In this document: piece by piece, positions 51,071-61,600 of the stretch | How the letters are laid out: each line of letters starts with the position of its first letter | Position numbering within the stretch: position 1 is the stretch's first letter | Origin: Gracilaria caudata | Taxonomy: Eukaryota > Rhodophyta > Florideophyceae > Gracilariales > Gracilariaceae | Assembly (NCBI GenBank): GCA_030374735.1 | Contig: JASCIV010000005.1 | Location: 41,933 to 105,932 of the forward strand | Direction: 5' to 3' | Length of the DNA stretch: 64,000 nucleotides | Position numbers and translations under genes: made by a program | Notes under the pieces: model-generated | The model's database searches: none | Seen by the model: only the letters and a program-made list of their open reading frames with translations | What the model was told of the DNA's origin: nothing

Positions 51071-52527
51071 AGAAATTCGTGCATGTTCTTGCTTCAGCTG
51101 CTTGTTCTGCAAACCAAACTTTGTTGATGTTCTTTGGTGTTTCATGAGCATGTACAACCACTACGGAAGCAGAACAATGTGAAGAAAACTGAGTGGAACC
51201 GCTCGAACTCGCAGGTCTCTGACTGATGTGAGTCTCCAGACTTTCACACATCCTACTCTGGGTCATGAGTGGTGAATGAGTTATCACAGGATTTATATCT
51301 GTGACAGGATTTATGCCCGGTTAGTGAGGGTTAAACCTCGCCACCCGCCGAGACGCAGACGTCTGCAAATTCCACAGTCAATCGGAATCTGTCACAGCGC
51401 TGCCTCCATAAGAAACACACAGACGTTTCCCGTCGAGTCTTTTCTTCGACATCGTACTCGTCATTCGTTCACGATTCTCGAGGGAGGCTTTGAGAGAAAG
51501 ATGCGCAGCAGCACTAGCCTGGACTTTCAGGGAGAGAACACAGGCGAAGTGCTTGGGCCCCTGTTATACGTGAACGTCGTTCACGGCTCCCCCAATTCGG
51601 CCATTCACAGAAGGTTTGATTTCTTTTACAGTGTCCTGAGGAGCTGTTACTCTGTCGTTGTCCCACAAGTCATGTTATCTAACATTAGGTTATGAGCAAT
51701 GCCGTTGCAGTGTCGCCCACACCTTGTTGGGTGCGTCAAGCTGATGCTCGTGATACAGTATGAGATAATGCTGCAGTACCGACGGTACCAGATTTCCAGC
51801 TCTGTGAACGCCAGCCCAGTTGGGGACTGGCTATGTTGCAACGCGGAATGTGCCTCCTTGAGATCAGTTCAATTGGGATTTTTGGTGGCCCAGATCATGC
51901 CCATTTTCAATGAAGTCCTGTCCTGCATCCACTTCTGTCACGACCCGTGACCACGAACACCCGCCGTGGAATCTGAGCTTAGATACTCTCTTCCGTCGTG
52001 AGGTGTAGAAACGAAAGTGGAAAATGCCAACAACAACGCAACTGCAGAGGCAGTTTGCTGATGCAGTGACATAGGTTTATGCAATATTCCTCATAGAGGA
52101 CCCAAACGTTTTCCTCTGCTTGCCGACCGCTAACATCGCGATATGCACCTCGAATCGGCAAAGCACCTGTATGCGCCGCAGCATCCCGTTCTCACGTGAG
52201 CAACGTCGATTACATCCCATTACTGCCTTGCGTCTATGTGTGCATATAGATATAGTCAGCTGTATTGGGCAGCTGCAACTAACCCCTATTCGGTGCCTTG
52301 CCCAAGTAACAGCTTCGTAATGGGGCCATATCTCTGATTGTTGTACGATCTCCACTCCCTCTCGCTCCGGTAGCGAGCTTCTGTCAACTATCTGTTCAGC
52401 ACAACTACACCCCCGCGAACGTTACTCCAATGAACAGTTCTATACTGTCCGCCGTTCAATTGCTTCTCTTTCGACTGCCCCGTGGGCTCGTCTTACTCTT
52501 GCTCGCGTTCCAACACCGGAGAGCCCG
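51071..52527. other. Gene-poor region, last part
   Basis: 1.45 kb without a supported gene before the DUF5060 gene. Frames of 60-139 codons on both strands show no family motif. The last ~100 bp upstream of ATG 52528 are pyrimidine-rich and presumably the promoter or 5' UTR of that gene. Confidence 0.45.
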
Positions 52528-54477
52528 ATGTGGTCCTCAGCGCTTATCGTAATTTCCTTAATTGGACTTGCTTGGACTGCGAGTGTTTCTCCGGCGGAAC
52601 CTGCGCGATGGGAACTCATCACAATTGACTTTGACGGTCCACAGACGAGTGAAGTGGCTGAACCGAACCCTTTCACCAACTATCGTCTTGATGTCACGTT
52701 TTCTCATGAAGCCTCAGGGGTCAAGCATGTTGTCCCTGGTTTCTATGCCGCAGATGGAAATGCCGCTGACACCTCGGCGATAAGCGGAAATGTCTGGCGC
52801 GTGCGTTTCACTCCGTCGAGGACAGGAAAGTGGTCGTATGTCGCTTCTTTTCGTAAAGGTGACTTCGTAGCCGTGAGGGACATAGAAGGCACATCTGCAT
52901 CTTTCGATGGCGAGGATGGTGAGTTCGTTGTAGGTGTGCGCAACTTTCACTCACCAGATTTGCGCGCCAAGGGGAGACTTCAGTATGTCGGTCAGAGATA
53001 CTTACGTTACGCAAATGGGGAATACAAACTTAAGCTCGGCACCAATACACCTGAAAATATACTTGCGTACATGGGATTCGATGGTGAACCGACGCCCCTC
53101 ACTTTCGAATCGCATGTGCAGGACTGGAGGAGTGGGGATCCAACGTGGGGTGATGACGGTCGCGGGAAGGGAATGATTGGAGCACTGAATTATCTCTCCA
53201 ACATGGGCGTCAATTCTATGTTTGCTATTCTGATGACTGTTAAAGGCGACAGTAAGGGGCAGGTTCATCCATGGCGTTCTCAGGCCGACCGCACTCGTTA
53301 TGATGTAAGCAAACTAGAGCAATGGGAAGCTGTTTTTGATCATGCTGAACGTAAAGGAATCTCTCTCAATTTAGCTTTCTGTGAAACAGAGAACGAAGCT
53401 ATTTTCGAGCATGAGGCTGGACTTTCGAAACAAACTGGCTTCGCTTTGACGAGGAAGGTATATTACAGGGAGATCATTGCTCGTTTCTCGCACCATCTTG
53501 GCTTCGCTACAATCATCGGCGAAGAGAACGGTTGGTCTGAAGAGAAAAAGAACGGCGGTGGATTCCCGTGGGGAGTAGGCAATTCTCACCAACAGCGACA
53601 GCAATTCTCTCAATTCATCAGAAATGCCGATCCTTACAAATCTCCAATTGGAGTGCATACGTTCCCAGAACTAAAGGACGAAGTGTATACTCCCATGCTT
53701 GGTCCTCATAGTGGAGTTCGTCATGAGTCAGCTTCTCTACAGATGGGGCGCAAGTGGTCGACCTATGATGAAACTAGGCATTGGATTGATCAATCCACAA
53801 TCCATGGGATGCCATGGGTCGTCGCTGCAGATGAAATTGGCAGCGATAAGAAAGGACTGCCTGGAGGAGTCCCGCTTGCTAGTACTGGTAAGCCAAATTT
53901 GAGCTTCCGTGCTGTTTTGTGCTGGGGTAACATCATGGCCGGAGGTGCTGGTGTCGAAGTGTTTTCTGGGCGAGTAGATCAATCGCTCTCCAACTTTCGA
54001 GAATTCGACTCCATCTGGGCAGAGTTTTCGCGCCCAATACGTCTCTTTCAGGAACATAACATACCATTTTGGGCTATGCATGCCTACACTGGTATTGTCA
54101 CTCCTAAGAAAGAGATGAACAGCGGTCAATGGATGTACGGATTTGCCAAACTTGGGGATGTTTACGTAATCTACCAAAGCGGAGAGATTGAACCATTGCT
54201 CAATCTTTCGGGAGTTGGTGGTAAATTCCAGGTAAGATGGTTCGACCCGCGTCCGAGTTCTTCGTCGAATCTTGAGCTGGGAAGTATCTTGACTGTTTCC
54301 GGAGGCAAGGACAAGGTCGGCCTTGGCAGCCCACCGTTCGCTAGAGATCGTGACTGGGCTATAGTGATTTCCAGGACGTTCCCTCTCAGCAATGCGGCCA
54401 CAAAAGCAAGCTCTGTATCGCCCCATGACCTCATACCAGGGAGCTTAACGTTTGGTACCAACTCCTCTTTCTGGTGA
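52528..54477 (+). CDS. Secreted DUF5060-type glycoside-hydrolase-like protein
   Basis: 649 residues from ATG 52528. Residues 1-23 form a signal peptide (MWSSALIVISLIGLAWTAS). A DUF5060-like beta-sandwich follows at ~28-140: NPFTNYRLDVTFSH, VVPGFYAADGNA, VWRVRFTPSRTGKWSYVASF. Residues ~150-560 look like a TIM-barrel hydrolase (MGFDGEPTPL, LNYLSNMGVNSMFAILM, NLAFCETENEA, IIGEENGW, ADEIG), with acidic residues at strand ends such as Glu in GEENGW. The C-terminus resembles the putative collagen-binding beta domain of the same bacterial proteins (YVIYQSGEIEPLLNLSG, FQVRWFDPRPSS). This architecture is best known from marine Bacteroidetes and Planctomycetes that degrade algal polysaccharides. Here it may remodel the wall. 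The substrate is unknown; bacterial origin is inference. Confidence 0.7.
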   Translation: MWSSALIVISLIGLAWTASVSPAEPARWELITIDFDGPQTSEVAEPNPFTNYRLDVTFSHEASGVKHVVPGFYAADGNAADTSAISGNVWRVRFTPSRTGKWSYVASFRKGDFVAVRDIEGTSASFDGEDGEFVVGVRNFHSPDLRAKGRLQYVGQRYLRYANGEYKLKLGTNTPENILAYMGFDGEPTPLTFESHVQDWRSGDPTWGDDGRGKGMIGALNYLSNMGVNSMFAILMTVKGDSKGQVHPWRSQADRTRYDVSKLEQWEAVFDHAERKGISLNLAFCETENEAIFEHEAGLSKQTGFALTRKVYYREIIARFSHHLGFATIIGEENGWSEEKKNGGGFPWGVGNSHQQRQQFSQFIRNADPYKSPIGVHTFPELKDEVYTPMLGPHSGVRHESASLQMGRKWSTYDETRHWIDQSTIHGMPWVVAADEIGSDKKGLPGGVPLASTGKPNLSFRAVLCWGNIMAGGAGVEVFSGRVDQSLSNFREFDSIWAEFSRPIRLFQEHNIPFWAMHAYTGIVTPKKEMNSGQWMYGFAKLGDVYVIYQSGEIEPLLNLSGVGGKFQVRWFDPRPSSSSNLELGSILTVSGGKDKVGLGSPPFARDRDWAIVISRTFPLSNAATKASSVSPHDLIPGSLTFGTNSSFW

Positions 54478-55603
54478 AGTCCACTGTGAGCCAGCTTTTG
54501 GTAATCCTTCACGGGATGGGCGAAAGCATGTGACTGAGGAGTGGGACAAACAAGCTTGCGATTCCACTTTTTGTACATTTGCGTAATATACGAAGGTACG
54601 ACTAACGCCTTCTAACTTCGATGACGCACATTTCTTTCTAATTTGCATAAAAGCATTTGCGGGACTCTCGTTGGGACACAAAAGGAAAGAGACCCATCTC
54701 ACAATTCCCCTCTCCATCTAGTTTTGGTTAGATACTTGAGAAGCTCCCCGGTACTCATCGCTACGCGTCGCAGCTCTTGCTAACATGCCATCTCGCCAGC
54801 TTACGATTAGGAGGGGGAGGTTACATAACTTTCTTTGTGAGGCGGTTCTTGTAGGATGGACAACTTCAATCCTTTCAGTATCTGCCAGATGGCGATGCTA
54901 ACATCATGCTATCCATGGTAAGGTCATGGAGAACGTATAGCGAGCGCGTAGAGAATGTGTGAGAAAAGAGGTAGCGTTCTACCCTTGTAGACCCTCATTG
55001 TTCCGGGCCGCACTCTCCATCTACCCTCGTATGATATGCCGAAACTCATGTCGAACGAACAAGACCTTTATTTTGGGGAGAGAGGGTGTGCCACTACCCT
55101 CGTATCTTAAACGGGCGCAACGTTTGCTCCCGCAGAGAGCACAAGCCCGTGGCGATTCGCAGTCGAGTCGACACGAAGGTTGGTGTGGACATCGAATTTT
55201 TGAAATCAAAATGGCCTTAAAAGGGCAGAGAGATAGAGTCTACTTATCCGATATTAGACTCTATCTTTGCGCAGAATGGTCGCTACGTGTACAACAAACC
55301 AAAAGCCTTCTCTCTGCCTCTCTCGATGCCTTATTCTTGCAAACCAACACGTATTACAAGTAAGCCACATCTCATCTCATCTTCCTCGTACACAGACGAG
55401 GACGACTCCTCGTTGGGTGGGACTTAACTGGGTTCAAGACCAATCATGAGTGCCGTAAGTTGCACTCTGTACGACACGCTGAACAACTCTGTCTCTTCGC
55501 CGTCAGCCTTTCATACTAACTTCACGTTCCTCTCGCCCCTACGAAGCTGTGACCAAGTGGTCGAAAGAGCCCCTCTGGCACGGGGGTACCTGGATTTCAT
55601 GCG
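54478..55603. other. Intergenic, promoter and 5' UTR of the USO1 gene
   Basis: 1.1 kb with short frames only. GGTAGCGTTCTACC at 54970-54983 repeats the core of the hairpin at 25.8 kb. A good 5' splice site, GCC|GTAAGT, lies near 55454 with pyrimidine-rich DNA and AG after it, so a 5' UTR intron is possible. Confidence 0.4.
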
Positions 55604-58600
55604 ATGAACTACCTCTCTGGCGCGCTCCGATATGTTGCCGGGGGCGAATCAGACGCGCAAAGTGTTGTACCCCGGCTAGTCGACCGGATAAAAACGTCTG
55701 TATTACCTGTAGACCGTCGCACAGCAATTCAGCAACTGAACGAAGCCGCGAAGCAGTCTCCTCAAAGACAAAAACAGGTCGGTACTCTTGGCACTAAAAT
55801 TATATACGCCGTTCTTGAGCAGGATAGTGAATATGACGAGACGATCAAAGCTGCTCTCGACCTACTTATCACTATTTGCGGGACCTTAGAGCCTTCATCC
55901 TCCCCAGAGAAGCTTTCAGAGGAAGAGCAGAGGAAAATAGAGTCCTCTAGTGCTGAGGTCGCCAAAGAAAACGTCGACGCATTCCTTGCTCTACCTGATG
56001 CCATATCGTTAGTCTTGCAGCAATTGGGAAAGCATGACTTTTACATCAAGTTTGGTACCATAGAACTTCTAACGGCAATGGCTGCCAATTCGCGGGCGAC
56101 TCTGCAGTCTGCGCTTCTTTCATCTTCACAAGGTGTCACTCGCGTATGTGATATGCTTAACGACTCGGATAGACACATTCGAGTGAACGCGGTTTTGCTC
56201 CTTTCGACGCTTTGCGAGAAATCTACGGAAATCTGCAAGATTGTCGCCTTTGCTGGAGTGCTGGAAAAGCTCTTCGCCCTTCTTGAGGAGTTATCAGCTG
56301 AAGTTTCGATGGACGAGTTTTCAAGTGACGTTCTTGACAAAGATAGCCTTGAAGCCGCTATTTTCGTACACGACATATTGCTTGTTGTACACAACCTTTT
56401 GGTTGGCACTTCTACCACAAAGACGTTCTTGCGCGATACTGGATGTATTCCGAAACTTGTCAATATTCTTCAGCGCACGGCCATTGATGCTGGTCTTATC
56501 AAAAGTGAGACCGAAACATCGTCTGGAAGTACGTCATCGGCGGGAGCGAAAACTGCATTTGAGCGTCAGGCTGAGAGGAATCTCTTGTTATCCCTGCAAT
56601 GCATTGCTAGTATGGTAGAAGGCACGGACGAAGAGAGCTTTCGTTTGCGAAACGATTTGCTTACCTCAAATATCTTTCGGACACTATTGAACCTGGGTTT
56701 CTCAGGAAATTCGCACGGCTTCAACTCGGAACTTGGGTTAGATATTCGTCTAACCTCGTTGAAAACCACATCTATGCTCGTGCGTGGACATGATGAATTT
56801 CGAACGACGTTTAATTCTTCAGCATATGCTGTGGCAAGTGGAGATCAAGCGACCAGCCCACAGATAATTGCTCTAAAGACTATGCTGCACGAGCATTCAT
56901 CAGCAATACGGGCTGCTGCATACACCTTGCTTCGCGATTCATTTGTAGTAGATCCAGGCTTGGATCTTCCCTCTACCATTCTTCTCAACGCGATGACTAG
57001 CTCTTCTGGAACTACAGCTTTGGTCGGCGAAAGCAGAAACTTATCACTTACGTCACTATCTTCAGCGAGCGACCTAGCTTCTTCTAGCAACTCAGTGGCA
57101 TTCATATCGGACTTTTTGAAAGGAGCTCTAGTGGGATGGCCAGACGTAGCCGACGCTGCAGGCGTATTCTACGCTGCCTCCCTGATGTCATGGGTGGTGA
57201 ATCGCATTCACGGTGCTAGAGAACGCCTCTTGGGGTGCTACGTGAACGGTAGTTCTTTATTGCCTCAGGTGTTGCGAACGATCGGTAAGCTCGAGCGAGA
57301 GCGTGGTCCACCAGAAGTTCGGATTTCCCTTTTCTCTCTTGCCTGTGTATGGCTTTACGAAAGTCCATCTGCAGTCTCAGCGTTTTTATCATCGGCAATG
57401 AATCTTCCACTGCTGGTTGATACTATAAAAAAGACTGGAACCCGCGGGGATGTCGCAGAGGTTCACACCCGCGGATTAGCTGCTGTGCTTCTGGGTATCT
57501 GTTTGCTCACAACGGAAGGTGCTTCTGATACAACAAATCAGAGTGGATTTTTGTCTGGCGGGGGCCCATCCACTGTTATTCCACGGGAAACAGTGGCAAA
57601 CGTGATCCGCAATCGCGTCGGTGTAGCAGAGTTTACCGCCTGTCTTGATGATCTGCTTGAAGCTAAATCGTTTAAGGCCGGGGATGCGTTCTCCAGCCCA
57701 TGGAGTTTTGTTGAAAGCCTAGTGGCTTTAGAGAAGAAGACTGGGTTTTTGGCTTCGTCTGGTAATCTAGGACACGAAAACTGGTATGCAGATGGTATAC
57801 TGCATGTCGTTGGAAGTGTCTACGAAAAGGTTGGGGCCCGAGCTCTTGATCTCGTGTCTTCGCAACCGGTGCCCGGTCGAGTGATGAACGGACACGCTTC
57901 CGAGCATACTTCTAACTCCAATGAAAATACACTGCTTGCTGATTCAGCTCGAGATGAGATCTTGAGTTCTTACAAGGAATTTATCCGTAATCAGGATGAA
58001 GCTCTTAACACGGCCCGTCAAGAAATCAACTCCTTAAAGGCCGCCTTGGAAGAAGCGCAAACCGAGCTGGATTCGAGAACAAGTCAGATGTCTACGTCCA
58101 AAGGCGCGGAAAGTATGCGAGGTGTGTTAGAGGAGAAAGAACGATTGATTTCGGAAAGAGAGTCTTTGAAATCCCTCTTGGAAGAAAAAGAATCGGACTT
58201 CGCCGCCTTGTCCGAAGCATATGCAGCACTAGAAGAAGAACAGACCTCAACTGCGCAGGCATCAACATCAGAGAATAATGCAGTGCTTTCTGCAGAGATT
58301 CATAGATTACGGACTCAGTACGATCTCCTGAAGAAGTCTCTGGAAGAAGAACTGCGTAAGAAAGGGGATATTTCGCACCGTGCGCTGCTCCTTGATAACA
58401 TGGTGAAAGATCGAGAGATGGAGCTTATGTCTCTTAAGAATGAGCTCGAAGCTCTGAGGTCCGGATTAGCTCCGTCGAGCGTTGAGTCACTCCAGAATCA
58501 AAGTCGTGCAGATATAGCTGAGGCTAAGTTGAGAGCACGTCAGTCAGACCTAGACTTGCTCCAAAAGACTTTTACAGATCTTGAAAGTCGAATGAAAATG

Positions 58601-61600
58601 GCTGAAATGGAACGGAACGATGCGCTCTCATCTCTCTATGCTCTCCAGCAATCTCATGGAGAGATGAAACTTGAAATCGACAATTTAAGATCTGCAAGAC
58701 TTAGAGATATGAAGGAATCCCGCGAAAATTCAGCGGCAGTATCGGCTTCACAGCAGCAAGAGGTTGTTTCACTTCGCCGAAGGTTGGCAGAAGTTGAAGA
58801 AGAGCTTCAACAGGAAAGGAATAATGTACGAGAATCTCCTGCTTATGAGCAAGCACAAGCTTTGGAACATCTAAGAAACGAATACCAAGTAATGTATGCT
58901 TCTAGCGAGAAGTTGAAGGCCGAGCTCGTTGATGCTCGGCAAGCTGTTGGGGAATGGCAGCGGAGGGCTCAAGCGAGTGAATCTATCAAGGATCAACAGT
59001 TCTCAGAGTTAAATCGTCTCGGCCATTACGTGCAAGGACTTGAAAGTCAGGTTCGATCACTAAGCGAAACCGTTCAAGGACAAAACCACGCGTCTAACCT
59101 AATGAATTCTCGACTTGAAGAACTTCAACAGCAATGCGCTGAAGCTGAAGAAAGTCGACAGCGAACGGAGGAGGAGTCCATAGCCCTGAAGGACGAGCTC
59201 GCTTCAAGAACCGAACAGAGCATTCGTTTATCTGGACAGGTGTTTGAGGTCGAAGAGGAAAGGACGAAGCTAGAGGAAAGCAATCACGAGCTAACAGCTC
59301 GTATTAGAACGCTTGAAGAGGAACTGAACAAGGCGACCAAGGAAGATTCGTCACATGGAAGGCACACTGATAGTTTGGTGGAAAAGATTAAGACTTTAGG
59401 AGAAGAATTAGATCTTGCAAAGGAGGCTCTAACGGAAAACAAGGAAAAAGAAAGTTTCCTTCAAGCCAAAGTCAACGACCGAGATGCGATTGCGGCTAAA
59501 GCTGAAGATCTGGAAAGAACAATGGCAGAGATTCAGGGGAGAAACCAGTACTTACAGCGGGAAATCGAAGGACTTAACGAGAGAATGCTTTCACAAAACG
59601 AGGCGGAGGAGGCGAAGCGGACCCTCACCATGGAGGTGGTTTCTTTGAAGAAGGCACTGGAGGAATCTGAAAAGCGCGTTATTGTGCAATCTAAAGAAGA
59701 AGCTGAGACCTCGTCTGCAGAGATGAAATCGATAAGAACTGAAGCGGCTCTCAACCTACGTGAGAAGGAACGTGAAGTCGCGGAAGCGACTGAGTCTTTG
59801 CGAGAGGCCAAGGATCAACTTGCAACTGCTGCTAGCGAGATATCAGATCTACAAAAGCAAGTTCGCGAAGTGGAAGCCGTGCTATCAGTGGTGCAAATGG
59901 AGCGAGACAGGCTTGCAAAAGATTGCGAAAAGAACAAGAAAGAACTTGAGATACTGTCTCCTTCCGTGGAAAGCACAGCCCGTCTACAGCAGCTGGAGGA
60001 CGAGCTGAAGTGCAGCGAACGAAAGCGAGCAGATACGGCTTCGGAACTTGCGTCTCTCATAGAAGCTTGCAGGCTTTCTGAAAAGCAAAGCAATGAAATG
60101 ACGAAAGAAATTGAGTTTGCCCGCCAGATTCAGGTTGAATATGATCGGACTGTCAGTCGCCTACACGACGCACTGCATCACGATTCAATCGCACAACAAG
60201 TGGAAAACGTTGTCAGTGCCGTCGTCGTGGATGTTTCTCAAGAAATTGAGTCAGAAGGTAAGAATCAAGAACTTGATGAGGCTTTATTATCCCGAGAAAA
60301 GCTCTTGAAGGAAAATTCAAATCTGCAGGAACGGCTTAAGCTCAATGCTGAGAAGCAGGCTCACATGGAAGTCATCGTTTCTGAACGAGAGCAGGCAGTA
60401 GCAAAATGCATAGACTACGAAAAGAGGCTGGATGTGATGTCGTCTGAGGTTCATGACCTACAACAGGAGGTCAGTGATGGAAGCAAGCTCAAAGAAGCTC
60501 TGGAGAATGCGAGATTAGTCGAAGAAAGATTGAGATCCGAAAATCAGTCTGCCCATGCACATATTTCCGAACTTCAATCTCGTTTTGCTGGCTCTACCAC
60601 TGAGACGTGTGTTCAACCACAAAGCGATGCGTCAGAATCAGAAACACATAGCAAGAGAGTATATGAACTTGAAGAGGCACTGCGAGATGCAGCAAGAACC
60701 GTTGCTGCGACAAACCTTGAGCTCATTGCCGCTCAAGGTTTGCTGGTAGAAATATCAGCGGACAAGTCCTCAATGCATGCCCAACTGGTCGATGCTCGTC
60801 ATGCGATAGACGATCTCAAGAAACGGGTTGAAGACAACAAGCATGTTGTTGTAAAGAGCTCGGCCGTCTCAGAGGTCTCAGAACCGGATCACCTTGCGTC
60901 TGATGTCCCCGTACTACCCTCTGCTGCCGATGCGACAATCGAAATTTCGCAACAACTAGACTGCGCAAATGCAGATGCAGAGAATCTGAGAAGGGCTTTA
61001 TCAAGTTCCATGACAGAAGCCGATTCGGCTCTGGATTTGGTGCGGGGCATCCATGAATCTGTGAGAACTATCGAGCATCGTTTGAATGAGTCTGAAAATT
61101 CTCTTAATCTGTCCAGAGCCGTCGAGGAAAGTTTGAAAAAGGAACTGTCTACCCTGCAACAGAAGACCATAGAAGAAAAAGAAGAGAAGCAGAAGGAAAG
61201 GAAAGAAGCGGAGAAGGCGTTTAGGGAAGCTTTGCGCAGCAAAGAAGATGCAATTCAGGGCTTGGAAGAGAAAATTCAAACCATGGGGAACTCCTTCAAG
61301 AGCAACTCAGAATCATTAGAAAGTCAGATTCAGCAAAAGGGGAAATTGCTGCAGCAAGCGGAGTCAGAGTTGAAAGACGCTGGAACGGAGCTGGACCAGG
61401 CACATACTAACATAAGACAACTGGAGCAGAAAACAAAGGAACTCGAAGATTCCGAACTTAAGCTAACTTTATCACTTAACACAACTAAGAGCCAAGTGCA
61501 AGTTCTAGAGGACAGGGAAATGGTGGGGAAACGCAAGCATGCAGAATTGCAGAGTGCACTCAGCGACCTTGAAGCCACTCTGGAAGTGACGAAATCGGCC

